Notes: generated by a model not told the origin, from the letters alone. A DNA stretch of 64,000 bases from Undaria pinnatifida (GCA_012845835.1 JABAKD010000004.1:11075522-11139521); one strand, 5' to 3'. Shown: positions 22,801 through 57,845, counted from the first letter of the stretch. Made by a program: numbers and translations.

Positions 22801-24800
22801 TAGCCTGCAAGGAGTGGCGGGAGTTACAAGAGCTGTTACAAGGGCTTTATCCCGGGCTACATCACAGTCCCTACTCCCGACGCCACAGCAACCATGTCAA
22901 CAACTACAGCTTGTGGAGCAAGATTCCACCCTTTGCTGCAGCGAAGGCGCGACAGAGGTTAAGCAACCAAGAATAAATCGTTCGATCATTTTAGCGGAAA
23001 CGGGGCTCCGACATTCTACAAAACTCGCGACTATTTGAGAAAAAGCAGAGGCGAGATGCGGCGCTAGAACCTATACTAGTCAAACTTGGCTCGGGGGAAA
23101 ATTGGAGTAAAATGCGTTTTGAACGGTGAACGTCTTCTCTGTGGTATGCCCTTGAAGGCGAGGACCCCAAATTAGAAATACCGAGGGTGATAGTACCAGG
23201 GGTCTTGGCGCTGGTTCATAGCACGTTTGGCCATCCGTGCGTGGCTCGTACATTTTTTTTCGTTCAAAGTAAGTACCGTCGGTCGACCATAGCCAAGGAC
23301 GTGCGCGAATACGTACTCTCGTGTGGCTGCAGGAGAAGAAAACGAGCCAGCAGTCAGCGAGTAGCCATGATGCCCACCAAGTTTTTACGGCCTTGGGAAG
23401 TTCTGGAGGTAGACTAGACATCCAAGATCTCAAGAAATAATCTCCAAACGGAAACAGGTATCTGTTGGTTGTGGTGGATAGGGTCCGCATATCCGTTGCC
23501 ATCGAAGAATGCCGTTGGGGTAAGTCGTAAGCTGCTAGAACTCATTTTGACCTGTGGGGTGCCGCTGTCGATCCGGAGTGATGCCGGGGGGGAGTTCACA
23601 GTGCCGGCGGTGAAACGTTTGTGGCAGTGGCTGAGAGTGTAGGTAGACTATGGTCCCGCCAATCAACCGCGGGCCCAGGGAGCGGCCAAAAGGGTGGAGG
23701 GGTGGCTTCAGGAAGTATTGTTCGAAGTCTGCAAGTCCCGGCGCAGGATATGGGACCGGTATGTACTCCCCGCATGTTGGATTCAGCGTGTCATCCCAGA
23801 CCCTAGCCTACCCTCGTCTCCGACACAATTTTGTCTACTGTTTGGTCGAGACGCTCGCACACAGTTGGACTCGATTACGCCTGCCATCGATGGTGTGGAG
23901 TATCAAGGGGAATTGAATTATTTTCGTGGCGGACCAGCAACAAGCCTTCAGAGAGGTACGCGAAGCCCTAGAGGAAAGGCAAGCCGCTAAACTCGAAACA
24001 GGCGAAGACATAATGACGGCATCAGTCGCATCTCGCCTGTGGGACAAGCCAAGGTGGGTGATTACGAATAGGTTAAGAAGGCAGCCAGTACATTATCGAA
24101 GGAAGGGTTTCACTCGAGATTGGCACATGAACATTGGACAGGACCATTGCGAGTGGTCCGTACGATACACCCAGGACGCAGTTACGTCGTACACCTAAAC
24201 GGTCGCAGCATATGGAGGCGAATAGTGTCTGCGACGAACATCAAACCGTTCCACGAGCGTCCGGTAGAACTTCGCCAAGCATTTGAGGATGAGTTCGCAC
24301 GCTTTGTCCGGGAGCCAGATATTGGACTTGCTGAGGTTTCCACTGCGGCAGCACCGTTATATACGCTATATGACCGCAAGGCCTCGTGGATCGGAGAGAA
24401 AATGTGGATCTGGGAGTACAGACGCAGGCATCAGGACGAGGTCGAAGTTAACTGGCTAAATGAGGAAGAGGCACACGAAAGTTTTACGCCACTAAAACTA
24501 GACGTGTTTCACGCTTTGTGGGAGCAGTATCATGGAGCTTGTCACCGGACTCGACCACCAGGAGTGCCAAAGGGGGAAAGGGAAGCGGCTTCCAGGGAAG
24601 AGGCGTTAAAGGCATACCCGATAGGAACCAAAGTCAGAAGGGAGTTCGCAGACATCCGCGGTCGGAGGAGAGTTTTCGTCGGGGAGGTGTACGATTTTAG
24701 CAACCCATGCTGGCGCGTAATATGTCCAGACCGTGACCGGGAGGAGCTGAATCGTCAAGAGGTAAAACAAGGGACGGAATTGGAGACTTCAGCTTGAGCC
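19810..24800 (+). mobile_element. pol-like region of the LTR element
   Basis: Parts in order: protease near 19950-20130 (VDVLIDTGTEG), reverse transcriptase about 21230-21720, RNase H about 22060-22490 (ending RPGTRHKLPDALS), integrase about 23190-24200 with an HH-CC-like N-terminus and a later WTGPLRVVRTIHPGR block, then a C-terminal extension to about 24797. The order RT-RH-IN identifies Ty3/Gypsy. Fossil copy. Confidence 0.75.
24600..24797 (+). other. Tudor-like module at the integrase C-terminus
   Basis: About 50 residues of the form YPIGTKVRREFADIRG, VFVGEVYDF, CWRVICPDRDREEL. The spacing of G-T-x-V, a V-G-x-V strand and a W-x-V strand followed by an acidic turn resembles the Tudor-type fold used by chromatin readers. 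This is a resemblance read by eye, not a profile hit. Confidence 0.35.
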
Positions 24801-25076
24801 GGATTCTAAGGAGTTGAGAGCGCGGAGTCTGGAAAGGAGACGCAATGCCAACTGTGAGAGGAAAATAATTGGTGACCTCAGCCTAAAGCATTCGTTCAAG
24901 CGGCAGACTGGCTGGAAAGGTGAAATACAATATGCTCCGTTAACCGAGGCCGTATTATTTTAAGTTCTAGCGGGCCGTACCAGACTTGAAAGGGTTCGGC
25001 TAACGTGGGAGCACTTCGTGGACGGGGGCCGCATTCTTCTAAGTCCTGGAGGATCACACCAGACTTGGGGGAGTTT

Positions 25077-25603
25077 TGTGGCGGCGGACAACGTGGGAGC
25101 ATAACATTACGGTGGGTCATGTCCGTGGCTTTGTGGTCGTGGCTTACCGGGTGCAGAACAGGGGCGGTTCGTTGTGTGGGCGACGGATAGGATAATTATC
25201 TACTTGGTGAAACTGAAACCGTCGGCTTGGCAATAACGCCTTCCAAAAAGGTGGTGCAAAGCAGCATCACTGGAAATGCGCCTGGTATTCTGTTCAATAC
25301 CACTCGAAAAAAGACAGGAAGAGTAAGTATCACGTGTTAACCATGCATTAACGACTGCTCGCTTGTCCTTTTGCATTACCTATCATCTCTGATCCCTCGT
25401 GCTTGTGAGATTGAACGGTTCGACTTAGCTTGATGTCTGAGGTCTAAGATCAACCCCTACTCCCACTGCGACTTGGATCGCGGAGGAAACAAAAGGTACA
25501 GCTGGATCTGGTTACTGTTTTTCGAACTCCCAAGACAGCAAGGTGAGTCATTATCAGTTTTTTCGGATGTAGAGTGCCGTAGGCCCGACTCGCTGTCGTA
25601 TCG
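25077..25603 (+). repeat. 3' LTR of the Ty3/Gypsy element
   Basis: Begins TGTGGCGGCGGACAACG after the purine-rich CTTGGGGGAG. It is homologous to 14714-15249. A partial duplication of the segment just upstream (24958-25000 versus 25040-25080) repeats the purine tract. Confidence 0.8.
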
Positions 25604-25948
25604 TAAATCCTGAGGCTGGAACCAGGATGTCAAACTGACGGACCACTTATCACTGGTGAAGCTGAGGATGTTACTGGTGAAATTTTTGGAGTCCAGCCGT
25701 TGCCGTTGCTCCAGGGAATCGCGGTTATGTTGCAAGAGCGTCCCTTTCGCGCCGGTCATGCCGGGTCGGGCAACGTACTGCCACCGGGGTGTTCGGGACA
25801 CTCCCCAATCATTCCAAGCGTCACGATGGAGGGTCAATTGGGGCTATTTTCCCGTTCGCCCGTTGATGCCACAGACATGTCGGGGTACTTGTTTTTGGGG
25901 TCCTCTTCGGGTGCGCCATCAACAATAGCCTTGGCGTCCGCGTGTTAG
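25604..25948 (+). CDS. Short unrecognised open frame beside the 3' LTR
   Basis: From the LTR boundary an open frame of about 114 codons runs to TAG at 25946-25948 and includes GEAEDVTGEIFGVQPLPLLQ and PVDATDMSGYLFLGSSSG. The composition is balanced and not repeat-driven, so it could be an exon fragment or a remnant of another element. There is no ATG near its start and no family is recognised. The opposite strand is also open for much of this length, which weakens the case. Confidence 0.25.
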
Positions 25949-27147
25949 TTTCGCCTAGGAACGAATGTCCTCGCTGAAAACTTTGTTCTGCTCTCCTGGC
26001 GCTGTAGATTCGTGCCGCTAGAGCTCCGCAGCGAACATGGCGCTGCCGTTACTGGTCTGCTTCTTCTGAGGTTTGCACTCGTCGTCCGAATGAGATGTAG
26101 TCAAGTGTACGGAGTACCACCTGATCTCTCACTTTCATTGCTTGTGTTAATACTTCCGGTGATCCTTCTCTTTCCCTTGGGGGTTGTTCTTGGAGCAAAC
26201 CTCTCCTCACCGTGTCCAAACTTCGTTCAGAAGATGCACACTGCTGAGGCCATCCTGCGCTAGCGTGATGATGCTGCGACTCACACTGGCGACGTGCTGA
26301 GAGAAGACCCGCTTACATGTAGTCCATCGTTGACTTTATCTCCTCCAGCTCACACTCGCGACCCCTGCAGCTGGTGTTGCAATGGTGTAGGCGTCTCACT
26401 GGCGTACTGCAGCAGTGGGGTGCTTCCAGTAGTGCTGGTTGAATGGTGCCACTGCTCTCTGTAGTGCCAGTGACACCGATTGGCACGACTAGAACTTTCC
26501 ATAACCCCCTTCCCGACAGTGCCGGTGCCCTGCATAGTGCTGGTATATTGGGCCGGCACGTACCGGCACTATTGAGAGCCCTCTTGTACTGTAGTTCCAA
26601 ACATTGCCCGAGCATAGCTGTTTCGCAAAGCCGTCGACCTGTGAAAAAATGCGAACACCAATACTCACGTGTGTGATGGATCGACGCTCTGGTGCAGATA
26701 CTGTCTTTACCACCGTGCACGCACCAGCTGCTTGTGTAGTCTTCTCATCTGTATGAAGGTGATCGGTCCTGCTAAAAGCCGCATGCGATTCTGCTGCTTT
26801 CACTTTCGCGTCTTGCCTGTATCCTCCTGAACCGTTTCTTACTCACCGACTATGCAGTAACTTTCCTCGCAGAACTTTTGCTGCAGCAGTCCGTTGCCAG
26901 CTATGGATCCCCGGAAATACCTCCGTGGTGATCCTGATGTGCGCATTGCGCTTGTCGAGGCTCATCATTTTGTGGCAACGTGTTGGTTTTGGCCTTGGAC
27001 AGGGAGTAGCGCAGGTTTATGCTTCTTCGAGTAGTGGTTAAACTACCTGGCTGGTGCTTGAAAATCACAGAAGAAGATTGACGCTAAATGTTCGACTTTC
27101 GGCCACAAATACATATCTATAGACTATAATACCAATCTTATAATTAG
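25949..27147. other. Intergenic DNA with a TAGTGCCGGT-type repeat
   Basis: 26395-26570 carries units such as GTAGTGCCAGTGACACC and CAGTGCCGGTGCCCTGC, related to the minisatellite at 5210-5440. No gene is supported. Confidence 0.45.
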
Positions 27148-27231
27148 TGTTAAGGTTTTAGTGGGGTATTAGTCCGTTTGACCACTTGTAAAAGGTTAAC
27201 CAATAACTTACCCAAACTTAGCCTTATAACA
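27148..27231 (-). repeat. 84-bp solo LTR (very short LTR family)
   Basis: In this orientation it begins TGTTAAGG and ends CCTTATAACA. It is flanked on both sides by TTAG, a 4-bp direct duplication. The reverse complement matches 58168-58251 at about 87 percent over the same 84 bp. Fossil. Confidence 0.65.
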
Positions 27232-27719
27232 TTAGCAAACCTCAGAGCCCCAACATCGGCTTTCGGTAAAGTCATGCCAATCGATAGGTGTAACCATGTA
27301 GACACTGACGATTTGCACTTCTCTCCCTCGTGCTCAATGGTGGTGACATTGCATGACCACAGCACCTCGCTTGTTGTGTATTTGCAATATGTATCTCTGT
27401 CTTATAATTAGCCACCTCAGAGCCCCACATCGGCACGACAAAATCATGGTAAGTACAATGTTTAGTCTACACATTTATCAATCGAAATGTTCTATCTTGC
27501 GATCCATGTTCAATATAACACACCACGAAGCTATAACACATACTAAGCATACATTGTATACCACACCTAAAAATTGTTTTATATCACACCTAACATCAAT
27601 CTGCTAGAATAATACACAATACCAGGCAGGTGATATAGACTAAACTGATGCATTCCTTCTACAACCGTCAGATTTGTCCCCTTGAAGGATTTATAGCTTC
27701 CGCGCATATAGTGAGTTGT

Positions 27720-28110
27720 CCTGCCCGTCCCCCCCTCCCCCCCCCCCGATCCCTTTTGTTCAAACGCACCACCTAAAATCAAAATCTGCCAGAGTAAGAA
27801 ACACTACGAGGCAGCTGATATCACCTCATTATCTTTTTAGCCATCCATGCCGTAGCTCCAACTCATTTCCGCCCCCCTCCCTCCCCCGCCCCCCCCCCCC
27901 CCCTTTTTTCCCCCTCGCTCCCTCTTGTTCAAACACCCCACCTAAAATCAAAATATGCCAGAGTAATAAACACTACCTGACCATGTGGTCAGGCAGTTGA
28001 TATCACCTCATTATAATTCTAGCCATCCATGCCGTAGCTCCAATTCGTTCCCCTCCCCCCCCGCCCCCCAAACGCCCCCTCCTTCCCCACCATCCGCACC
28101 ATCGCCTAGA
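27720..28110 (+). repeat. Tandem repeat of about 150 bp with C-rich spacers
   Basis: Two to three units built on CACCTAAAATCAAAATCTGC, CAGCTGATATCACCTCATTA and GCCATCCATGCCGTAGCTCC. The units are separated by C-runs (27730-27750, 27880-27905, 28050-28075). A degenerate unit precedes at 27560-27650. Confidence 0.7.
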
Positions 28111-28272
28111 CCTAGCACCACGTGTATAATAGCAGTAAGTACGATGGAGTTAGTTGTTTTTTTTCTGCACCCAACGCGCAAATGACGGCGACCACTGCGA
28201 ACAACTACATGCAGCAGCTACATGCAACATGCACATGCACGCACATGATACACACAACTCTGCCCCATCTAC

Positions 28273-28288
28273 TATAGTATATATATCC
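28273..28288 (+). promoter_or_regulatory. TATA-like element upstream of ZEP
   Basis: TATAGTATATATATCC, about 670 bp before the ZEP start codon. A second candidate, TATAAAG at 28576-28582, is about 375 bp upstream. Neither is proven. Confidence 0.2.
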
Positions 28289-28956
28289 ACAGATCGGGGT
28301 GTGTTGAGACTAAGCAAGGCTTCGTAAGTAAGTGCTGTTGCTGCTGCTTTATGTGTGCTTCATGACAACGTCACACAACGAAGCGTGAAAACCAGCAATG
28401 CTTGACAACTGCTGTCCGCTGTTCGTGTGCGAGCCGACGCGCCGACGAGCCGACGCACCGACCAACCGATCAGACAACGAGCCGATACGCCGACAAAACG
28501 ATGGGTTCGCGGTGGCAGTACGTACTGGCTGGGGGTGCAAGTCGCATCGCATCGCAGCATCTCGCACAAGAAGAATATAAAGTCTAATGAATAATAGAAG
28601 AATAATAGTTGCCGACGTTTCGAAATTTCGAGAAAATGCGTGGATCAACGTGGATGACGAAATGACGAACTGTCACCAGTGCTGTCACGGGTGTCACATA
28701 GAAAAAACGCCACCCGCATTCTTATGAAACCTTGAGTTAATGACGGGGATGTTGTCCGTGCTGAGTGCTGAGTATGTGTCAGCTTTGGTTGTGACTAACA
28801 TCTGGTACCTTGAACCTTCGCGTACGGAACAAAGCGGTCTCAATTGAGGGATAGCTATAGCACAGACCCAACCCGAACGCTTGCCCCTGCCACGGACCAC
28901 ACCTGTTGCGCAGTACCACCCTACACGAAGCAGGGCACGTCTCTGCCTCTGTCATC

Positions 28957-51504
<22,548 letters not shown>

Positions 51505-52199
51505 AACGGAGCGTTTTGATTGGCCCAATTTTGTGTCCAAGTCTTTTGAGGAGACGGGAGGGGGGGTCTTTCCTTGAAATTGAATGTGCTGGCTCTCCGC
51601 GATCTCCAGTAGAAAACCGTTCTTTTGGCGAACATTTTTTTTTAACGCGGCGGGTTCTTTTGGAGGGAGGGCCCTTCTCGTAAATCGCCCGTTTTGATTG
51701 GCCGCGACTGTTCTCTCAATCCTTTCTTTGAAGGCGCGACGTTTTAATTGGCCAAAGCCTTTCTTTTGGGAGGGGGGGGGGGGGGGGGCCCCCAGACATT
51801 GTCTATATTGGAATGTTTTGAGTGGTCAGTTGTGGCTACGAAATCTCTCAGATACTGTTCTCATAAGAAATGAACATTTCGATTGCCCCTGGCCTTTGGG
51901 GGGGGCGTCTTTGCTGTAGACGCCCCCCCCCCCCCTTTCTCCCTCCTTCCCGAGTGTGCCGGTTTCGATGGTGGTTGTTTATGCTTGGCCTAACTTAGTT
52001 TTGGGGGGGGGTGTCTTCAGGTGTACCCCCTGCCCTATTTTCATTGAACTTCTTCTTCTATGAAGGGTGAACGTACGGCATTGTAACAAGTTTGTCCGCA
52101 AGCACTAGGGCGTGGTTCAGAAGGAGCTAGGAGAAGTGCAATGGGTAGCATGGTAATAATTCTACTGTCCTGGTGGCATGCCAGAGCGATGGAACGGGA

Positions 52200-52450
52200 A
52201 GAGCTACACACTGCTGCTGCTGCTGCTGCTGCTCGCTGGGCTGCTTTGCTTTGCTGCTTGGGCTTGCTTGGCTTGGCTTGGTTTGGCTTGGCTTGGCTTG
52301 GTTTGGCTTGGTTGGGCTTGGCTTGGCTTGACGTGACTTGTCTTGGCTTGGTTTGGCTTGGCTTGGCCTGGCTTGGCTTGGCCTGGCTTGGCTTGGCTTG
52401 GCTTGGCTTGGCTCGGCTCGGCTCGGCTCGGCTTGAATTGACTTGATTTG
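52200..52450 (+). repeat. TTGGC pentanucleotide array
   Basis: About 35 units of CTTGG/TTTGG, starting after a CTG run at 52210-52231. It keeps frames open on both strands. Confidence 0.9.
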
Positions 52451-52654
52451 CCTGGTTTGCTCCGTTTGCTCGGCTTGCTTGATTTGGCTGATCTGTCTGT
52501 TCTTGCTATTGATGGTCCTGCAGGCAACCTAAAAAAGATTGCAAGACAAAGTGTGGTCAATTATTTTGCGCTGATCTCCCCTCTCAAGACTAACTGACAG
52601 GAAGGCCAGTTCCATTCGGAGTTGGCGTTTACGGATGGGTGGTGTATGCGGGGA

Positions 52655-52860
52655 GGGGGGGGGGGAGGGGAGGTGTACTCATTTCGTGCATAGCCGTAGT
52701 CGTATGACCATAGACCCTCGCATCCCTCCTATGCCGGGACGGAGCGCGTCGGGTTTTCACCGACCAGGCAGACAACGTGGTCACCAAGCGCTGAGCTCCG
52801 CGAGGTGTTCGGCGAGTCGCATGAAGGGTGAGCTGTATCCTTCTAAGAACCACCTGTTAG
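52655..52860 (-). mobile_element. Interspersed repeat family C copy
   Basis: From a G-run (52658-52675) through GTAGTCGTATGACCATAGAC to CGCATGAAGGGTGAGCTGTA. It matches 3540-3735 at about 80 percent by eye. Confidence 0.65.
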
Positions 52861-53109
52861 GCGGGCTTCGGAGGGGGGGGGGAGACAATTTTGGTCACGC
52901 TACGCTGGAATGTGCCGAGTCCGTGATGTCTGAGGTTCATATCACCCTTTTTCGACGGCAACGATTTTGCTACTTTAAGTTCAAGTAGTTCAGGCCTAAC
53001 ACAGGGCTGCAGGTCCAAAGGCGTTGTTGAGCTGCTGGTGATGTTAATATGATGATTGATGTGGACGATGGCGGAGGCGGTGGCGGGAAGGGGTTCGTTT
53101 TTTTTTCCG

Positions 53110-53320
53110 TGTTTGAATTGGGGGCACTCGACGTCGATAAATCGTCCATCTAGATATGCGCTGTTCGGTGGATATGTATCATTTGCTCCATGGACATATA
53201 AGTCCGTTGTTCGATGGGGATGTATCCGTTGGTCGATAGATAAAAATGGGCGTGTATGTATCCGCTGTTTGATGGATATATATGTAACCACTTATTGGTG
53301 GATTCGTCCATCTATCGATC
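53110..53320 (+). repeat. GTCGATGGATATGTATCC minisatellite
   Basis: Five or six degenerate units of about 35 bp (GTTGTTCGATGGGGATGTAT and variants). Confidence 0.6.
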
Positions 53321-54048
53321 GTTAGCAACGAAAAAAAAGACGACATGAGGAAGATAGAGATGGGAGAGGGGGACGGTGGGATTGATGTCTTTTTTGCTGC
53401 TGCTGCTACTGCTGTGATCATACGACGGGGAAGAAATACGGAGGGAAAGCATGCTGCGGAGGAGATAGACGGGTAGATTTTGTAGGTTGCTGCGCCGCTT
53501 TTTTCAGGCCTGTTGCTGCGGCCTTGCCGCGTAGTTCTTGTTTTAGCATGGGGGGGAGAAGGGTGAGATGATAGAACAGAGAATTATTGGTTCACCAATC
53601 GGAGGGCCGTTTCATCGAAAACAATCCAGCGCAGGGAAACAACGAACAATTAATGTTTTACCGATCGGAGGATCATTCGACTAACTTCAAAACGAATGAA
53701 GTATCGTGGAGGGAAACAGTTAATGCAGTGCAGTGACAACACATGACAACACACACATGTCATTCGCTGTCCTGACCTGACCGCCATGCTCCCGCTACCC
53801 TCACCCCTCGCCAAAGCTTTCGAAACGCGCTGCCCCCTCTTACGAACTCCATCTTGCGCAATGCACACTTTTCTCACTAAGACGATCATTGGGTTGTCCT
53901 TCCAATCCGATCCGTTTAGTTTTTTACCCAAAGTTGCGGGTGAGTGAGGGATCGTTCTCGTCTTCTCAGAAAAGAATATGCGTGTTTACACTTTTTAGTT
54001 GGGGTATCGCGAGGAATCCCAGGAGAAGAATCAATCAATCAATCAATC

Positions 54049-54362
54049 ACGCGCGTGCTACGACAGAGCTATCAAGGTATACCTTTTTTTGGCGAAAGTG
54101 CTTTATGAATGACGGGGCTCCTTAACCCAAAATCGTCGGAAAATAAATAAATAATTTAGGCCATTTATTTTCTCTTGCACAATTCTCGTTCTGTACGTAG
54201 GCCATGGGGAATTTTTCATGGTACGGTAGGTACTTGTAGCAGCTTTTGATTTTCTCCAATTTTTTTTTTTTTTTTTTCGAGGGACATGTCTTGAGCTCCC
54301 AAAGTGAGCAAACCCCAAACAAAGAAAAAGCTGATGTGTGCACACCTCGATCGTACATCGCG
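54049..54362 (+). mobile_element. MITE family A copy
   Basis: ACGCGCGTGCTACGACAGAG, GACGGGGCTCCTTAACCCAA, GGCCATGGGGAATTTTTCAT, ending CACCTCGATCGTACATCGCG. Flanked on the left by four TCAA units. Confidence 0.75.
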
Positions 54363-55312
54363 TCCTATCTTATACCTCTAGCGAGCTGGAACGCGCAAGC
54401 TCGGCTCGTCACGAGTGTGATGGCGGCGCCGCGAGGCTGGTGACAAAGCAGGACCCGTCCGCGTAGCTCCTAGCGGTGCGACGATACTCGTATAGAGGCC
54501 TGGTATTATACCATTTTTTTGCCCGTTTTCGCCGTTTTTCTTCTCTGAACAAGAAGACGAGGAGGCGACACCATGTTTTATTTATTTATTTTTTCCTTTC
54601 CTAAACAGCCTTTTTCCGCAAGAGGTTTTATGTAATATGTTCTAGTGTGTAATAATAGCGGACTGTGAAAGACGCCTCACCGAAGGCGTCACACCTCTCC
54701 TGAATTGAACAACGGCTGCTACGTCTGCTTTTTATGGTATGCGAAGATAGCATGCGTCGGTTCGAGCCCATTTTTTTTTTTTTTCAACTAACAGCATACC
54801 ACGAATGAAACGTACCGGGCACGCGTTATTAATAGTGTGCTCTGCACCCCGTAAATACACGCCTGAATTTTGGTCATTCTCGCAAACCGTAGCCCGTACA
54901 AATACATTGCGGCGATCGGGCTGCAAGGAACGCGGTATTCCGCTAGCAGCTAGCATCGGTGGCGCAGTAAGTCCTGTTTTTTTCAGGGTGACCAACAGAT
55001 GGCAAGAGTGATGTCTGCAGCGCTAGCCCCTAAAGCGCGTTTTTCGGGCTGACGCAAGCGTCCTAGTGAACTGGAGCGGCAGAAGCAAAACAGGTTGCCG
55101 TGAATGCAAAAGCTTTCTCCGCATCGCATATCACATAAACAGGGTCTCGCGTGCTATGGGCGAGGAGATGCCACTTTTCCTCCGCAAGGCATAATATAAA
55201 TTCCTCACCGCTTTCAACAAAATTGTATACAACAAGTACCACAGTGGAAAAAGTGCGGTTTCTGCTGAAAAACAATCACACTACATTTTTTTTCATCAAC
55301 AAAATCGGAGGG

Positions 55313-55822
55313 CGCGCGTGCTACGATAGAGGTATACCTTTTTTTGGCGAAAATGGTTCCTGAATGACTGGGCTTCCTTCACCCAAAATCGTCGAAAATT
55401 AGAAAATTAGGCATTTATTTCTTTTGTTTGTTTGAAGCCTGGTTCTCGTTGTATATCTAGGGGACATGGAATTTTTCATCCGGTATCATAGCAGTTTTTT
55501 TAGCTTTTACATCCAAAATCAGTTTTTGGGAGAGGTCTTTAAAGCTCTTTAGAGCCCCAAAATCCCTCCCCATACTAACTAAAAAGGTTTTCAGCTGTAA
55601 AGACTTCTGAGATCGGAGGCACCGATCTATTTCCTAACTCTCCCGAACATAAAACGCCAACCTTATAACAAGAAACCCATTCAAATGATCTCGAACGAAT
55701 TTGGATAGTTACAGGCCTTTCGAGGCCGTATCTTAATACTAGCCCACCCTGAGGTCTTAAGCTCCCAAATTGAGGAAACCTCCTAAAAAAGTGGCGCGCC
55801 TCTATTATATTGTAGCACGTGT
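55313..55822 (+). mobile_element. MITE family A copy with a nested foldback MITE
   Basis: Ends are CGCGCGTGCTACGATAGAGG and CTATTATATTGTAGCACGTG. The copy is about 200 bp longer than its relatives because a foldback unit (55536-55605, CTTTAGAGCCCCAAAATCCC) and more sequence lie inside. Confidence 0.7.
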
Positions 55823-57109
55823 CTGGGACAGTAGTCTTTAACGCAGGTTTCTCTTCCATATAAAAGGAGGTGTGGAGACACACCGAGGTGGGCTGTGTGC
55901 GTAACCGCACTCTCGAGGGTCAACGATGAGGGATAAAACAAAAAGAAAAATAAGGAGAAATATTTTGCACATACCTGGGCCACGAGTCAGTTTGTTCATC
56001 GGCTTGTGCTTTCCTTTCGGTTTGCTCAAAATCCTTTTCCGGGTGAACTATGGAGTTCCTCAAACTAAGAAGATTATTGCACTGGGGACAGGGTGCGGCT
56101 CTACAACTAACAACGTAGCGTGTGACCTCATCTAACGCGCGTCGTAATACGGTTGATTTCAACCAAAATTCAACGTGGGTCACAAACAAGAAGAGCTGGA
56201 AGAAACTATGAAAAACGAACTTAACAAGAAAAAAATGTCTGTCTGCGGGCGATGACCAAACAAACGTGAAGTTTCTATCGTGTTGAAAGTACAGACTCGA
56301 TAACATTGGCGGTGTGCCTTGAGCGTTCCTCAGGCTTTCCTAGACGCATTTTCATTTGTTTTTCGTGTATATTCGCGATGAGAATCACCTCTCGGTCCGA
56401 AACTCCCTCATCGTACTCCCTGACGCCTACTGTGGGCCGGAGGCGCCTCGGTCGCGCTCGTGCGGTGCCCTGAGCCGTTTTCTGTTTTAAAATCCAGTGT
56501 GTGGGGAAAAGCAAAAATTAAGCCCACCTCAGTTTCACGTATTTTCATACATGTGAGTCAATTTAATTCAAGTATATCCGCAACCCAGCGCTGGCTGTCG
56601 TGTCCTGCAGTCTGCGAGGATACCATTCAGAAGTGAGCCAACATCTACGTTTTTTTTTAACTCGGAGACCCCATGGTCCTTGGTTCAAGTATCACCCCCC
56701 GTCGCACCGTGTGCTGCGGAGGACTGATCCTACGTTCCCCCCCGCCAACAAAAAATAAAACAGCCGTTTAAAACACACATGTATATTGGGGTTGCCGTTG
56801 GTTGGCAACGACGCTGTAAAACACGCCATTCACTGCGTGAGCTAGGCAAGCACAGGGTACCCGTTTTTTTTTTGGGGGGGGGGGCGGTTACCATGATGGT
56901 TATCGAGTAGATCATGTTGTGCGGGGTGGAGAACCCTAACTTCGCACAAGGGGAATGATCGCATGACGTAGTGTGAAAATGGTAAGGTACCTATGAGGCA
57001 GTTACATAGTAGTACTCCATTGCTGGCTCTGGAGTGGCCACACCAGCAAAACAAGCAACTTATTGGCGCCATCACCAATAAACAAGAAAGTAGGCACAAG
57101 GTGCTGAAG
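55823..57109. other. Intergenic DNA, no gene seen
   Basis: No splice-consistent coding structure. A G-run at 56872-56883 and short T-runs are the only clear features. Confidence 0.4.
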
Positions 57110-57312
57110 CCCGTCTTACGAGAGATTCTCGGAAGGATGCAGTTCCCCCCGCATGCGACTCGCCGAACACCTCACGGCGCTTCGCGCTCAATGCAAGCAA
57201 TGTCTGCCTGGTTGGTGAAAACTCGACGTGCTCCGTCCCGGCATAGTAGCGATGCGTGGGTCATACCACTATGGTCATACGACTACGGCCACGCACACAC
57301 TGAGTACCCCCC
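57110..57312 (+). mobile_element. Interspersed repeat family C copy, plus strand
   Basis: GCATGCGACTCGCCGAACAC, then GTGAAAACTCGACGTGCTCC and CACACTGAGTAC followed by eight C. The tail TGAGTAC plus poly-C is shared with family B. Confidence 0.65.
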
Positions 57313-57845
57313 CCAAACAAAAACCTGGTGATTTTCTTTAACGGACGCGTTTCATAATCAATCATCATCAATCATGGCTGCTCGACACGAGGAAGGATGC
57401 TATGAAAATATATCTTGACATATTTTCTTGTATACAAAGGATTATCGAACGATGACGTCGGGGTGGCAAAGAAAGGGCACTGTATTTCAGGAGACACACA
57501 TCCGGCAGCTGGCTTCAAAACCGACGATTTCATTCAAGAAAAGTGGGGGGTGGTGTAGAACGACTCGGAGGACGGACAGGTTCAAGAAAACACGCTTACT
57601 TAGAATGATCGTCACACCCATGTGCGATCGGAAGATTCAACGGATGGCATAATCCATCCTACCCGAAGATATTCCGATCGCCCCGGCATGTTCGATACAC
57701 AGCCCAACCAAAAATACGATCTCAGCTGAATGTCAGAGATCGCCTTGCTTGCGCGCTCTTAGGCACTCTGTCGTCCTTCTTAGATAAATCAAGCGAAGAA
57801 AAGCTCTCTGAAATCTCTCTCCTTGCTCCGCATCGCATATATAAA

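Larger units (their letters stand above)
14714..25603 (+). mobile_element. Degenerate Ty3/Gypsy-type LTR retrotransposon
   Basis: Two direct LTRs of about 530 bp (14714-15249 and 25077-25603) enclose gag-like sequence, an aspartic protease motif (DTG), reverse transcriptase, RNase H and integrase, in the Ty3/Gypsy order. A TGG start directly after the 5' LTR suits a primer binding site. A purine-rich tract precedes the 3' LTR. By eye the LTRs are roughly nine-tenths identical, so the insertion is not recent. The coding part is broken in about ten or more places and is treated as a fossil. The long leader (15250-17650) may hold another insertion. Confidence 0.8.

Noticed and set aside
54698-54775. 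tRNA-like B box (GGTTCGAGCCC) followed by a T-run
   Set aside because: No matching A box or acceptor stem can be drawn upstream.
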